Shown piece after piece: positions 45,508-54,472 of a stretch of DNA of 64,000 nucleotides (its first letter is position 1; the number at the start of each line of letters is the position of its first letter). Source of the DNA: Chitinophagaceae bacterium. GTDB taxonomy: Bacteria > Bacteroidota > Bacteroidia > Chitinophagales > Chitinophagaceae. Both the position numbers and the translations under genes were made by a program. The stretch lies in the NCBI GenBank assembly GCA_023957155.1, contig JAMLHK010000008.1:124001-188000 (forward strand), given 5' to 3'. The notes beneath the pieces are model-generated. The model searched no databases. It was not told where the DNA came from and worked only from the letters and a program-made list of their open reading frames with translations.

Positions 45508-45518
45508 TGTGTTTGGTT

Positions 45519-46703
45519 TCACTTAAACGCGTTAAAGCCGGTAATGTCCATGCCGGTTATCAGTAAGTGGATATCATGTGTGCCTTCATAGGTTATGACG
45601 CTTTCCAGATTCATCATGTGGCGCATTACGGCATATTCGCCGGTAATTCCCATACCCCCCAGTATTTGCCGGGCATCGCGGCAGATACCGGCTGCTGTTT
45701 CACAGCCGTTACGTTTTGCCATACTTACCTGCTGCGGGGTTGCTTTACCTTCATTCATCAGTACCCCCACTCTCCAGTTTAGCAATTGAGCCTTGGTGAT
45801 TTCGGTGATCATTTCGGCCAGTTTTTTTTGTTGTAGCTGGAAACCGGCTATCGGGCGGTTAAACTGTTGTCTTTCTTTTGCGTATCTTAAGGCGGTATCG
45901 TAGCAGTCCATCGCCGCACCTATACTTCCCCACGCAATACCAAACCGGGCTTTGGTTAAGCAACCCAAGGGTGATTTTAATCCTTTGGTCTTAGGCAATA
46001 TATTTTCCTTAGGTACTTTAACATTATCAAAAACCAGCTCGCCTGTGGCGGATGCCCGTAAGCTCCATTTTCCGTGGGTGACAGGAGTGGTGAAGCCTTC
46101 CATGCCTCGTTCTACGATCAGCCCGCGGATATCTCCATTGTCGTCTTTTGCCCAAACCACTGCCACATGAGCAAAGGGCGCATTGCTGATCCACATTTTA
46201 GAGCCGTTTAAAAGCACGTGGTCACCGGCATCACTAAAACGGGTGAGCATGCCGGCCGGGTCGGAACCATAGCCGGGTTCTGTTAAACCAAAACATCCCA
46301 GCCATTCGCCGCTGGCTAATTTCGGAAGATATTTTTTCCGCTGTTCTTCGCTTCCGTATTCGTAAATGGGAAACATCACTAAGCTGCCCTGTACGGATGC
46401 CGTGGAGCGTACTCCGCTGTCGCCCCGCTCTAATTCCTGCATCATTAAGCCGTAACTGATATAATCCAGCCCGCCACCACCGTACTCCGCGGGGATGGTA
46501 GGTCCAAAACAACCCATGCCGCCTAATTGTTTTACAATGTGTTCCGGGAATACGGCTCTCTGGGCATAATCTTCAATAATGGGGGATATTTCTTTTTTTA
46601 CGTAATTCCTTACACTTTCCCGGATCAGCTTTTGTTCCCCCGTTAACAGGTCGTCTAATTGTAAATAATCAGGACTGGAGAACTGGTCAGTACGTGCAGC
46701 CAT
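45519..46703 (-). CDS. Acyl-CoA dehydrogenase, glutaryl-CoA-dehydrogenase-like
   Basis: A 394-residue FAD enzyme of the acyl-CoA dehydrogenase family. The FAD/substrate motif is CFGLTEPGYGSDPAGM and the middle domain has GSKMWISNAPFAHVAVVWAK. The C-terminal catalytic base appears as the Glu in SVITYEGTHDIHLLITG. The general sequence, including YGGGGLDYISYGLMMQELERGDSGVRSTASVQ, is closest to glutaryl-CoA dehydrogenases, which act in lysine/tryptophan breakdown. No other catabolic genes are near. It heads an operon with aroK and DUF423. Confidence 0.88.
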   Translation of the reverse strand: MAARTDQFSSPDYLQLDDLLTGEQKLIRESVRNYVKKEISPIIEDYAQRAVFPEHIVKQLGGMGCFGPTIPAEYGGGGLDYISYGLMMQELERGDSGVRSTASVQGSLVMFPIYEYGSEEQRKKYLPKLASGEWLGCFGLTEPGYGSDPAGMLTRFSDAGDHVLLNGSKMWISNAPFAHVAVVWAKDDNGDIRGLIVERGMEGFTTPVTHGKWSLRASATGELVFDNVKVPKENILPKTKGLKSPLGCLTKARFGIAWGSIGAAMDCYDTALRYAKERQQFNRPIAGFQLQQKKLAEMITEITKAQLLNWRVGVLMNEGKATPQQVSMAKRNGCETAAGICRDARQILGGMGITGEYAVMRHMMNLESVITYEGTHDIHLLITGMDITGFNAFK

Positions 46704-46815
46704 GGCAACAGTATTTATAGTGCCGCTAAGATAGGAAAATTAAGTCCTAAGCCGGAAAATGAGTATCCCCTCCTTGCCGGGTATCCGGGGATGAACAGGA
46801 AATCTTTCCGGCATT

Positions 46816-47265
46816 TTATACCCCGGTTATGATCCGCCGGTGATAATTAATTTGTCCGATATGATAGTTTAAGTGGGAGAGGAGATAGATAAGAAAATAG
46901 CTGGTGTTGGTTTTTTCGTCCAATACGGGAAGAATATAGTCTTTTTGCAGATCGCTTTTGGAAAGCTGCTCTAATGTATCGGTTACTACGGCACGGGTTG
47001 TTTCGATGTCTTCCAGCAATTTGCTGCGCGGAACGTTTTTTACCCTGAATTCGGCATCCCGGTTGCGTACATAACCGGAATCTCCTAATACGGATCCGAT
47101 ATAGTGCTGGAGATTGCCGGTGAGATGAAGGCAGAGATTGCCGCCGCTGTTACTGATTCCTTCCCTGGTCTGCCATAGCTGTTCATCTTTCGGGTAGAGG
47201 GTGATTTCTTCTTTTAACTTGTCGAGATCTTTCTGAAAAAGCGGGATTAAGTGTTGAGTGATCAT
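46816..47265 (-). CDS. DinB-superfamily protein
   Basis: A 149-residue four-helix-bundle protein. Histidines that form the family's metal site are visible in LCLHLTGNLQHYIG and in LLSHLNYHIGQINYHRRI. Some DinB-fold proteins are thiol-dependent metalloenzymes, others of unknown function; the name comes from a DNA-damage-inducible gene, which need not apply here. ATG 47265 (MITQHLIPLFQKDL) is the likely start; an upstream frame to 47289 adds a few residues. No operon partner. Confidence 0.82.
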   Translation of the reverse strand: MITQHLIPLFQKDLDKLKEEITLYPKDEQLWQTREGISNSGGNLCLHLTGNLQHYIGSVLGDSGYVRNRDAEFRVKNVPRSKLLEDIETTRAVVTDTLEQLSKSDLQKDYILPVLDEKTNTSYFLIYLLSHLNYHIGQINYHRRIITGV

Positions 47266-47437
47266 ACTGGATAATGTTGTGAAATACAAACGTTACAGGT
47301 CAAAAAAAATTTTATCGGGAACGGTTCGATTAACAGGATTCCGTTCATTAAATTATTAAATAAATTTCGTCCCTTAAACCTCTTTTTTCGAAGATACGGG
47401 CCGGTAAACCCGAATTTTTGCATTTAAAGGTAAAATC

Positions 47438-47469
47438 CTTGCCTGTTGCGTCATTTTATACTACCTTTG
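47438..47469 (+). promoter_or_regulatory. Promoter of rpsA
   Basis: CTTG (47438-47441), 20 bp, then TACCTTTG (47462-47469), which fits TAnnTTTG. The predicted transcript start is about 30 bp before the rpsA ATG. Confidence 0.6.
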
Positions 47470-47501
47470 CCGACCCAATTTAAAACCATTGGGTTTATAT
47501 C

Positions 47502-49439
47502 ATGTCAGAAGAAAATAACATTATTAACCAGCCTGCCGGAGAGGCAGGTGCAAACGCTGATACACAGGAGGTTGCCCTTGAACCTGCAGCGACAACAAAA
47601 GAACCTGTGCAGGCGAAGGCCGAAGAACCGGTAACTGCGCATGACGATTTTGACTGGAGCATTGATAAACGGAATGTTTCTTCCTATAGTAAGGAAGAGA
47701 AGGAAAAATATGACTCCGTTTATGAAGGTACATTTAAAGCTATTTCAGACAATGAAATGGTAGAAGGTGTTGTAGTTGGACTGACTAAAACCGATGTGGT
47801 TATTAATATCGGCTTTAAGAGCGATGGATTGATTTCATTAAATGAATTCCGCGATCTGCCCGGATTAAAAGTGGGTGATGTAGTGGAAGTAATGGTGGTA
47901 GAAAAAGAAGACAGGGAAGGACACCTGCACCTGAGCCGTAAACAGGCCCGCATCACACGCGCCTGGGAGCGTATTGTAGAAATACATAAAACAGGAGAAG
48001 TGGTGACCGGCCTGGTTACCAGCAAAACCAAAGGTGGCTTGATCGTAGATGTATTCGGTATGGAAACCTTCCTTCCCGGATCGCAGATTGATGTGAAGCC
48101 CGTTACGGATTACGATCAGTTTGTGGGTAAAACCATGGAGTTTAAAGTGGTTAAGATCAACGAAACCATTAAAAATGCCGTGGTATCTCATAAGGCGCTT
48201 ATTGAAAGTGATATTGAAGCACAACGTGCGGAGATTATCAGCAAGCTGGAAAAAGGACAGGTGCTTGAAGGAACCATTAAGAATATCACTGATTTTGGTG
48301 CATTCCTGGATCTGGGCGGACTGGATGGATTGCTTTACATCACGGATATCAGCTGGGGACGTATCAACCACCCGAGTGAGGTGCTGAAGTTAGACCAGAA
48401 GCTGAATGTGGTGGTGCTTGATTTTGATGATGACAAAAAGCGCATAAGCCTGGGCTTAAAACAACTTACCCCGCATCCGTGGGATACCCTGCCTGAAACG
48501 ATAAGTGAGGGTAAATTAGTTAAAGGTAAAGTAGTAAACATAGAAGATTACGGTGCTTTCCTTGAAATATTACCCGGTGTGGAAGGCCTGGTGCATGTAA
48601 GTGAAATTACCTGGGCCAATACGCCAATTAATGCTAAAGAATTCTTTAAGCTGGGTGACGAGCATGAAGCCAAGATCGTAACCCTTGATAAAGATTCCAG
48701 GAAGATGAGCTTGTCTATTAAACAGCTTACTCCCGATCCCTGGAATGAAATTGAAAACAAATATCCTGCAGAGAGCCGTCATAAGGGATTGGTGAAGAAC
48801 ATCACGCCTTACGGTGTATTTGTGGAGCTGGAGCCGGGTATCGGCGGAATGATCCATATCAGCGATCTAAGCTGGCTGAAACGCTTTAATCATCCGGGAG
48901 AATATACGAAAGTCGGTTCGGAAATAGACGTCATGATCCTGGGTATTGATAAAGAAAACCGCAAGCTTCAGTTAGGACATAAACAACTGGAAGAAGATCC
49001 GTGGAATGCATTGCAGGATACATTTGCCGTAGGTTCGGTTCACGAAGGCGCGGTAATACGCAAGGATGAAAAAGGTGCTCTTGTTCAATTGCCGTACGGG
49101 CTGGAAGGGTTTGCTCCCAACCGTCATCTGCTGAAAGAAGATGGTAAATCAATCGGTGCAGATGAAACCAGCCAGTTTGTTGTGATTGAATTTGACCGGA
49201 ATGAAAAGCGCATCGTACTCAGCCATACCCGTATTTGGGAACAGGCTAAGGCCGATGAAAAAGAAGCCGAGAATAAGGAAAGAAAAGCAGAAGCTGCAAA
49301 GACTAAAAAAGCCGTAAAAGATATACAGAGTAAGGTTGAAAAAACGACACTCGGAGATCTGGGCGTACTTGCAGAATTGAAGAAGAAGATGGAGCAGGGC
49401 GGAAATGACGCCGCTGCGGAAACACCGGCAGCCGAATAA
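47502..49439 (+). CDS. rpsA: 30S ribosomal protein S1
   Basis: A 645-residue S1 protein that binds mRNA and helps recruit it to the 30S subunit. Its acidic N-terminal tail of about 70 residues is followed by six S1 domains starting near VEGVVVGLTKTDVVINIGFKSDGLI. Repeats of G-x-V-x...G-A-F-L/V-x-L follow (GTIKNITDFGAFLDLGGLDG, GKVVNIEDYGAFLEILPGVEG, GLVKNITPYGVFVELEPGIGG). The C-terminal tail is lysine/glutamate-rich. Bacteroidota depend strongly on such S1-type initiation, given weak Shine-Dalgarno use. It has its own promoter and terminator. Confidence 0.95.
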   Translation: MSEENNIINQPAGEAGANADTQEVALEPAATTKEPVQAKAEEPVTAHDDFDWSIDKRNVSSYSKEEKEKYDSVYEGTFKAISDNEMVEGVVVGLTKTDVVINIGFKSDGLISLNEFRDLPGLKVGDVVEVMVVEKEDREGHLHLSRKQARITRAWERIVEIHKTGEVVTGLVTSKTKGGLIVDVFGMETFLPGSQIDVKPVTDYDQFVGKTMEFKVVKINETIKNAVVSHKALIESDIEAQRAEIISKLEKGQVLEGTIKNITDFGAFLDLGGLDGLLYITDISWGRINHPSEVLKLDQKLNVVVLDFDDDKKRISLGLKQLTPHPWDTLPETISEGKLVKGKVVNIEDYGAFLEILPGVEGLVHVSEITWANTPINAKEFFKLGDEHEAKIVTLDKDSRKMSLSIKQLTPDPWNEIENKYPAESRHKGLVKNITPYGVFVELEPGIGGMIHISDLSWLKRFNHPGEYTKVGSEIDVMILGIDKENRKLQLGHKQLEEDPWNALQDTFAVGSVHEGAVIRKDEKGALVQLPYGLEGFAPNRHLLKEDGKSIGADETSQFVVIEFDRNEKRIVLSHTRIWEQAKADEKEAENKERKAEAAKTKKAVKDIQSKVEKTTLGDLGVLAELKKKMEQGGNDAAAETPAAE

Positions 49440-49471
49440 CGGAACAGGCTCTTAATCATTCTATAAGGTGA

Positions 49472-49506
49472 AAATCCGTCATGTTTAACAGCATGACGGA
49501 TTTTTT
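49472..49506 (+). terminator. Intrinsic terminator of rpsA
   Basis: A perfect 12-bp stem AAATCCGTCATG/CATGACGGATTT with an 8-nt loop and a T-tract, starting 33 bp after the stop. Confidence 0.9.
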
Positions 49507-49554
49507 ATTTCAGGCTTTTGATCTGTCCCCGGATAGAAAAATCCGGTAAAAATA

Positions 49555-49585
49555 TTTGTTTAGTTAGGAATCCTAATTATATTTG
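49555..49585 (+). promoter_or_regulatory. Promoter with MarR-like operator 1 (TTAGGA-A-TCCTAA)
   Basis: A textbook promoter: TTTG (49555-49558), 19 bp, TATATTTG (49578-49585). A perfect palindrome TTAGGAATCCTAA (49564-49576) fills the spacer. Related palindromes lie at 49880 and 50696. It controls the CPVC mini-thioredoxin gene at 49627. Confidence 0.8.
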
Positions 49586-49626
49586 TACCGGCAATATTGC
49601 CACGGACTATTTAATTATGAAATACA

Positions 49627-49860
49627 ATGAGTAAATCTATTTTTTATCACGCGGGATGTCCTGTTTGTGTAAGTGCAGAACACGATATCATTAACCTTAT
49701 TGGCAAAGACAATGTAGATGTGGTGCATATTGGCGATGACCGGAGCCGCATTGAGGAGGCTGAAAAGGCAGGTGTAAAATCAGTTCCTGCTTTGGTAACT
49801 CCTAATGGTAATGTGCTTCACATCAACTTTGGGGCTTCTATGGATGAGGTGAAGGGATAA
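49627..49860 (+). CDS. Small thioredoxin-fold protein with CPVC active site
   Basis: A 77-residue cytoplasmic protein. The start MSKSIFYHAGCPVCVSAEHDI places a CxxC (C11, C14) after the first strand, and the cis-proline loop is KSVPALVTPNG. It is shorter than thioredoxin and resembles glutaredoxin-like miniature thioredoxins. No signal peptide. Its promoter is overlapped by operator 1, tying it to the MarR regulator at 51060. A role as thiol reductant or sulfur/metal carrier is inferred. The next gene in the regulon starts 74 bp downstream with its own operator. Confidence 0.8.
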   Translation: MSKSIFYHAGCPVCVSAEHDIINLIGKDNVDVVHIGDDRSRIEEAEKAGVKSVPALVTPNGNVLHINFGASMDEVKG

Positions 49861-49865
49861 AAATT

Positions 49866-49897
49866 TTTATCCTATATAGTTAGGACTCCTAATTTTG
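49866..49897 (+). promoter_or_regulatory. Promoter with MarR-like operator 2 (TTAGGA-C-TCCTAA)
   Basis: A palindrome TTAGGACTCCTAA (49880-49892) overlaps a -7 box TAATTTTG (49890-49897). A weak TTTA sits 20 bp upstream. This precedes the secreted unknown gene at 49935. Confidence 0.75.
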
Positions 49898-49934
49898 TAT
49901 GATCCCGGTCATTTAAACTTTTAAAAATAATAGA

Positions 49935-50675
49935 ATGAAAAAGATAAGTATTGCTGTACTGGGTTTACTGGTAGCGTTACAGGTGTTTCCCTGTGATAAA
50001 TGCAGGAACTACGATAATAATGATTTTCAGATTACCGGCGTAAGTGTAAAGCATCATCCGGACTTCAAAGCAACCGTATGGGAAATAAAGGTTAAAGGGA
50101 GTGCGGGGAAAACAACGCCCACGCCCGTAGGCCAGCTTAACGGGGCTCCTGTTTTGGGTTATGTTTTTCCTACCACGTTGCGATCCACAGATGTAGGGTT
50201 TAGCGATACCGAAGGGATCGTGGCGCTGGCCCTTACTTCTCATCCCGACTTTGACGATACCCCTCTTTGGGATGAGAACGTGGATGGTAAATATGATAAC
50301 GATGGTATTATCTGGCATCCCCATTGGGTGGTGCTTACAGAAGATAAGCGCGTAAGCGGTGGCCTGGCGGTTAAGCAGTTCAATCCCGGTGATGCGGGTG
50401 TGAAGCTGCCGCCGACCAATCCCGGAATGCCTATGTATATGGATTCTCCCGGGTACCAGGTAGTTACCAAAGGAAATCTTATCCGGGTTATTGTTCCCGA
50501 TTACCGGATTAGCAACAAAACCGATTTTTCGTTTGATGGTGTTGCGGCTTATATGCAGGTAAATACGGGTGAGGGTAATGGTCACGGCAGTTTGGATAAG
50601 CCGATGCTGGGCGTTTATAAAGTGTATTCGGTTGCCAGCGGTAACTTATCGCTGCCGTACCGGGTACAACGATAG
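49935..50675 (+). CDS. Secreted protein of unknown function in the MarR regulon
   Basis: A 246-residue exported protein (signal segment MKKISIAVLGLLVALQVFPC) whose mature N-terminus carries C20-DK-C23. I do not recognise the family. The body is beta-rich, with many Asp, His and Pro residues: GVSVKHHPDFKATVWEIKVKG, ALTSHPDFDDTPLWDENVDGKYDND and IIWHPHWVVLTED. These could form metal or calcium sites. Residues 120-190 include a proline-rich TNPGMPMYMDSPGYQ. It is transcribed from operator 2 and is therefore likely co-regulated with the mini-thioredoxin and DUF2024 genes. The CxxC and histidines suggest metal handling or redox, which is conjecture. Confidence 0.75.
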   Translation: MKKISIAVLGLLVALQVFPCDKCRNYDNNDFQITGVSVKHHPDFKATVWEIKVKGSAGKTTPTPVGQLNGAPVLGYVFPTTLRSTDVGFSDTEGIVALALTSHPDFDDTPLWDENVDGKYDNDGIIWHPHWVVLTEDKRVSGGLAVKQFNPGDAGVKLPPTNPGMPMYMDSPGYQVVTKGNLIRVIVPDYRISNKTDFSFDGVAAYMQVNTGEGNGHGSLDKPMLGVYKVYSVASGNLSLPYRVQR

Positions 50676-50681
50676 TTGAAA

Positions 50682-50713
50682 TTTGTCCTGTATAGTTAGG
50701 AATCCTATCTTTA
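50682..50713 (+). promoter_or_regulatory. Promoter with MarR-like operator 3 (one mismatch)
   Basis: TTTG (50682-50685), 20 bp, TATCTTTA (50706-50713, one mismatch to TAnnTTTG), overlapped by TTAGGAATCCTAT (50696-50708), one base from the perfect palindrome. It shares the flank TATAGTTAGGA with operator 2 and drives the DUF2024-marR operon. Confidence 0.75.
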
Positions 50714-50796
50714 CAGGACATTTCTCTGCTATAACAGGTATAGTAACAACAAACAATTACCCAGGCAGGAGGCTCCTGCCGATAAATGCAAGAAAA

Positions 50797-51060
50797 ATGA
50801 AAGTAGCAGTTTGGGATACTTATGTAACGAAAAAAGACGGGAGCGTGATGCATTTTGATATCATAGTACCATCGCACATAACGGATGCCGCTATGATTTA
50901 CCGTTATGGAAAAGAATACCTGGAAACCAAAGGACAGGAAAGCCAGCCGCTGGCTTCCGAAGAGTGCAGGTTTTGTCATATCGAAACGGTAAAGCCGCAG
51001 CAGGAAGCTGAAATAGATAAAAGAGGATATTATATTTACGAAATGGAAAACTGTAATTAA
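50797..51060 (+). CDS. DUF2024 family protein
   Basis: An 87-residue cytoplasmic protein matching the DUF2024 pattern: MKVAVWDTYVTKKDGSVMHFDIIVPSHI, YGKEYLETKGQ, and a cysteine/histidine motif ECRFCHIE. No function is established for the family; the CxxCH motif could bind a metal. The frame opens at 50683 but ATG 50797 gives the conserved family start. Its stop overlaps the marR ATG (TAATG), so the two are translationally coupled. That coupling links it tightly to the regulator. Confidence 0.87.
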   Translation: MKVAVWDTYVTKKDGSVMHFDIIVPSHITDAAMIYRYGKEYLETKGQESQPLASEECRFCHIETVKPQQEAEIDKRGYYIYEMENCN

Positions 51061-51671
51061 TGGAGCAATCGGATTTTGACCTGCAGCACCAAAACCGGAG
51101 TGTGGAAAGCAGGATTGTAGCTGCATTGGAAAAAATATCGCAGGCTTTCCGTGTTTTGCTGTGGCAGGAGAGCAGGGAATTTTCATTAACCCCGACACAG
51201 GTGCAGGTATTGATTTTTCTGTTGCATCACAGTGAGGAGAAAAGGAAAGTGAGTTATCTGGCAGATGAGTTCAACATGACGAAGGCTACCATCAGTGACA
51301 CGGTGAAAGCACTTACCCAAAAAGGCCTGATTGCTAAAGCCTATGAGCCGGAAGATACCCGCAGTTATATTATCTACCTCACGGAAAAGGGGCGGGAAAT
51401 AGCATCAGAAACTTCCTTTTTCACACGGGAAATTCATGCTCCTATTGACCAATTACACGCTGATGATAAGGAGAACCTGCTGTTGAGCCTGCTCAATATT
51501 ATCCGGCATTTAAACAAGGCCGGCATCATTACCATCCAGCGAATGTGTATGACCTGCGCCCATTACCAGGTATCTGACAGGGGACAGAAACATTTTTGTA
51601 CACTACTGAACCAGAAGCTGGAGGTTACGGATATCCGGATTGATTGTCCTGAATACGAAATGAAAGCATAG
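51060..51671 (+). CDS. MarR-family regulator with C-terminal four-cysteine tail
   Basis: A 203-residue winged-helix regulator. Helix-turn-helix: KVSYLADEFNMTKATISDTVKALTQKG, wing: EPEDTRSYIIYLTEKG. Beyond the usual MarR length, residues 161-203 form an extension with C163-x2-C166, C180 and C196 (CMTCAHY ... HFCTLL ... DCPEYE), likely a metal or Fe-S ligand set. Its operator is probably TTAGGAnTCCTAA, found three times upstream, including before its own operon. TTAG/CTAA half-sites are typical of SlyA/MarR-type proteins. It probably represses and senses thiol/metal/redox signals; the signal is unknown. Confidence 0.85.
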   Translation: MEQSDFDLQHQNRSVESRIVAALEKISQAFRVLLWQESREFSLTPTQVQVLIFLLHHSEEKRKVSYLADEFNMTKATISDTVKALTQKGLIAKAYEPEDTRSYIIYLTEKGREIASETSFFTREIHAPIDQLHADDKENLLLSLLNIIRHLNKAGIITIQRMCMTCAHYQVSDRGQKHFCTLLNQKLEVTDIRIDCPEYEMKA

Positions 51672-51682
51672 GACCCGGAATT

Positions 51683-53650
51683 TTATTTTGTCCAGCTATT
51701 ATTCGAGTCGTCAATATCTGGGAACAGGTGATCCGGGTCAATGACTACCTTACTTAAGGCTTCGCCGGAGTTTACGCTAAAGGTCCATACGTTGTTGTTC
51801 TGCCAGATTTCAACCGGTAGTGTTTTCCGCCCGGTTTTTCCACTTACTGTAGTATATTCCACAATAACAGGCATGGCCATTTGTGCCGCATTTTCTATAC
51901 TTATCAAAGCACCCTGTTTAGGATCGCCGTTCACATATTCAACATTTGTCAATACCTGGTCTAACGCGTAATTATTCAGGATCATACCTTTCCAGAACCA
52001 GGCAAGGTCTTCCCCGGCGCTGTTCTCCATACTGCGGAAGAAATCCCAGGGGGTGGGATGCCTGTATGCCCAGTCGCGGATATAATTTTTAAGTGCATAG
52101 TCAAACCGGTCCTGTCCTAAGATCTGGTTGCGCAGCAGCTCCATCGCATAGCCCGGTTTATAATACAGCAGGTTACCGATATTTCTTTCTTTCATCGCAT
52201 CGGGCGTGTTATAGATACTTTCAGCTTGTGGTCCGAACATATAACCGATCTGGTGCGGATCTCTTCGCCTGGATTTATATTCGCCGTTGTTGAATTCGGA
52301 AGTGGAGATGCCGTTGATAAAAGTATTGAAGCCTTCATCCATCCATCCGTATCTTCTCTCGTTGCTGCCTACGATCATCGGAAACCAGGTGTGTCCGAAT
52401 TCATGGTCGGTTACTCCCCACAGGCTTGCGCCGGCGGCTCTTGCCCCGCAAAAAACGATGCCGGGATATTCCATGCCGCCCACGTTACTGGCTACATTTA
52501 CCGCGGAGTAATAGGAGTAGGGAAACCAGCGCTTTGAATAGTTTTCTATAGAGGCCTTGGTATATTCTGTAGACCTGCCCCAGGCATTCCTGCCATCTGA
52601 TTCGACAGGATATACCGACATGGCCAATCCTTTTTTTCCGTCAGGCAGGTTCATTTTTGCAGCGTCCCAGATAAATGAGCGGGAAGCTGCCCATGCAAAA
52701 TCGCGTGCATTGCTGATCTTAAAATTCCAGGTAAGCGCTCCTTTTTGCGGTTGCGCTTTCGTGTTAGTAACATCGTCTTTGCCGCGAATGACTACTGTCT
52801 TGTCGCTTTCTTTTGCCCGGTTATAGCGCTCTAATTGTTGTGCGGTCAGTACTTCTTTCGGATTCTGCAATTCACCGGAGCCAACTACGATCATGCCGGA
52901 TGGCGCGGTAATATTTACGTCAAAGTCGCCATACTCCAGGTAAAATTCACCGGCGCCGAGATAAGGGTCCGTATTCCATCCCCGTATATCATCAAATACA
53001 CACATACGCGGATACCATTGGGCGATAGAAAAAATATCTCCGTTGCGGGTATTCAAGATCCCCGTTCTGTCGGCGCCATATTGAGGTACGGAGAAAGCAT
53101 ATACAAATTTTAATTTCAGCTCCCCGCCCTTAGCGGCTATTGCGTTGCTTAAGCGTATCTGCATCCGGGTATCCGTTATGATATAATCGGCATTTGATTC
53201 TGTTTGCCCGCTGATGACGGAAACGGATTGAAACCTGAATCCGCCCTTAAAGTCACTGTTGGCATCGCCGTAGCGGCTATGACCTGTTGCCGGCATTTTT
53301 GCATGTCCCCTGGATGAATCGTTAAACAGTTGCTGGTCTAACTGCAACCAGATATAGGGGAGAGGTTGCGGGCTATTGTTTTTATAATGGAGGATAACAG
53401 TTGCGGTTACCTCTTTTTGGGCATCGTTTAAGCTGGCATTGATCTGGTAATCTGCCTTGTTTTGCCAGTACCCAGGACCAGGCGCTCCGTTTGCCCCGCG
53501 ATATTCGTTACCATTATGGGTATAAAAAAGAGGGGAAAAAAGAGCCGTATAGTCATACGCTGTGCCCGTTTTCTGTGATACCTGGGCAATTAATCCGGTA
53601 ACCGTTAATATAATGGCTAATGTAAATACCGTTTTCTTCATTATGTTCAT
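51683..53650 (-). CDS. Exported M1-family aminopeptidase-like metallopeptidase
   Basis: A 655-residue secreted gluzincin with signal peptide ([20 protein letters not shown]). The zinc site [21 protein letters not shown] is followed by the third ligand in MDEGFNTF, giving HExxH-x18-E. The N-terminal beta domain includes an ALTW-like [16 protein letters not shown]. The exopeptidase GxMEN motif appears as NVGGMEYPG, with N replaced by Y, so activity could differ from standard aminopeptidases. It is convergent with the MarR operon. ATG 53650 or 53641 are both plausible starts. Confidence 0.88.
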   Translation of the reverse strand: MNIMKKTVFTLAIILTVTGLIAQVSQKTGTAYDYTALFSPLFYTHNGNEYRGANGAPGPGYWQNKADYQINASLNDAQKEVTATVILHYKNNSPQPLPYIWLQLDQQLFNDSSRGHAKMPATGHSRYGDANSDFKGGFRFQSVSVISGQTESNADYIITDTRMQIRLSNAIAAKGGELKLKFVYAFSVPQYGADRTGILNTRNGDIFSIAQWYPRMCVFDDIRGWNTDPYLGAGEFYLEYGDFDVNITAPSGMIVVGSGELQNPKEVLTAQQLERYNRAKESDKTVVIRGKDDVTNTKAQPQKGALTWNFKISNARDFAWAASRSFIWDAAKMNLPDGKKGLAMSVYPVESDGRNAWGRSTEYTKASIENYSKRWFPYSYYSAVNVASNVGGMEYPGIVFCGARAAGASLWGVTDHEFGHTWFPMIVGSNERRYGWMDEGFNTFINGISTSEFNNGEYKSRRRDPHQIGYMFGPQAESIYNTPDAMKERNIGNLLYYKPGYAMELLRNQILGQDRFDYALKNYIRDWAYRHPTPWDFFRSMENSAGEDLAWFWKGMILNNYALDQVLTNVEYVNGDPKQGALISIENAAQMAMPVIVEYTTVSGKTGRKTLPVEIWQNNNVWTFSVNSGEALSKVVIDPDHLFPDIDDSNNSWTK

Positions 53651-53681
53651 TATTGTTGAGTTGGATTTGAGCGGTGAAATG

Positions 53682-54434
53682 TTATTGTAGTGAGGCCAAT
53701 AAAGTTCTGCCTTCTGTTTTCAGGGATTCATCATCACCGGTACGGGGTGGCATTTTTACCATTTTATTCAGCACTTCTATTGCTTTGTCCGTGCGGTGAT
53801 CCTGTACATAAGTTTGTGCCAGGTCAAGGTAGTTAACGAGCATCCACGGGTTTATCGTCCTGGCTTTTTCAAAGTGCAGAATGGCGGTTTCAAGAGATGC
53901 TTTGGGCATGCCCCCGAATAATACTTTGATTGCAGCTTTTTCTGCCGTATTCAGGTTGTATATTTCCGTGTTCCACTTTCCGGATATATACCATGCTCCG
54001 GCATGCGAAGGATTAAACAGCAGGGCGGAATCGGAATAGAATTTCATATCCCTGAGATTTGCTGCTTTTTCTTTTCCTTTGGTTACGGTTGCCAGCTTCA
54101 TGGCAGCGAATGCCATAGCATAGTAGGCGTCTGCGTAATTTTGTTTTTGGCTTAACGCCTTTTCAGCGTAGGTTTTGGCAGCTGCGTAATATGCGTTTTT
54201 CTGATCGTTACTTTTAAGCCTGCTTCCTGTTCTCCCCGTTAATTCTGCTGCTTTACACAAAGCGATAACGTTATCCGGCTGAATTTTGAGTATCGCCTGG
54301 TAGGCTTCCAGGGCCTCTTTTTCCTGTAAATTTTTCTCCAGCTTTGCGGCTTCATCCAAAAGAGGAGTCATATCCTGCGCCGACAGGATGCCGGCAAACA
54401 ATAGCGGGATGAAAAATGAAAGGCTATACTTCAT
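53682..54434 (-). CDS. Exported TPR-repeat protein, RMD-like
   Basis: A 250-residue periplasmic protein with signal peptide [20 protein letters not shown] and at least four TPR-like helical pairs. A segment [42 protein letters not shown] resembles the RMD-1 type TPR domains. Function unknown, probably scaffolding. The frame extends to 54476, overlapping folB by 4 bp, but ATG 54434 gives a proper signal peptide. It lies between folB and the M1 peptidase and may share a transcript with folB. Confidence 0.75.
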   Translation of the reverse strand: MKYSLSFFIPLLFAGILSAQDMTPLLDEAAKLEKNLQEKEALEAYQAILKIQPDNVIALCKAAELTGRTGSRLKSNDQKNAYYAAAKTYAEKALSQKQNYADAYYAMAFAAMKLATVTKGKEKAANLRDMKFYSDSALLFNPSHAGAWYISGKWNTEIYNLNTAEKAAIKVLFGGMPKASLETAILHFEKARTINPWMLVNYLDLAQTYVQDHRTDKAIEVLNKMVKMPPRTGDDESLKTEGRTLLASLQ

Positions 54435-54472
54435 AAAAACACGGTTTTGGGTGGTTTCCCCCGGGTTAAGCG

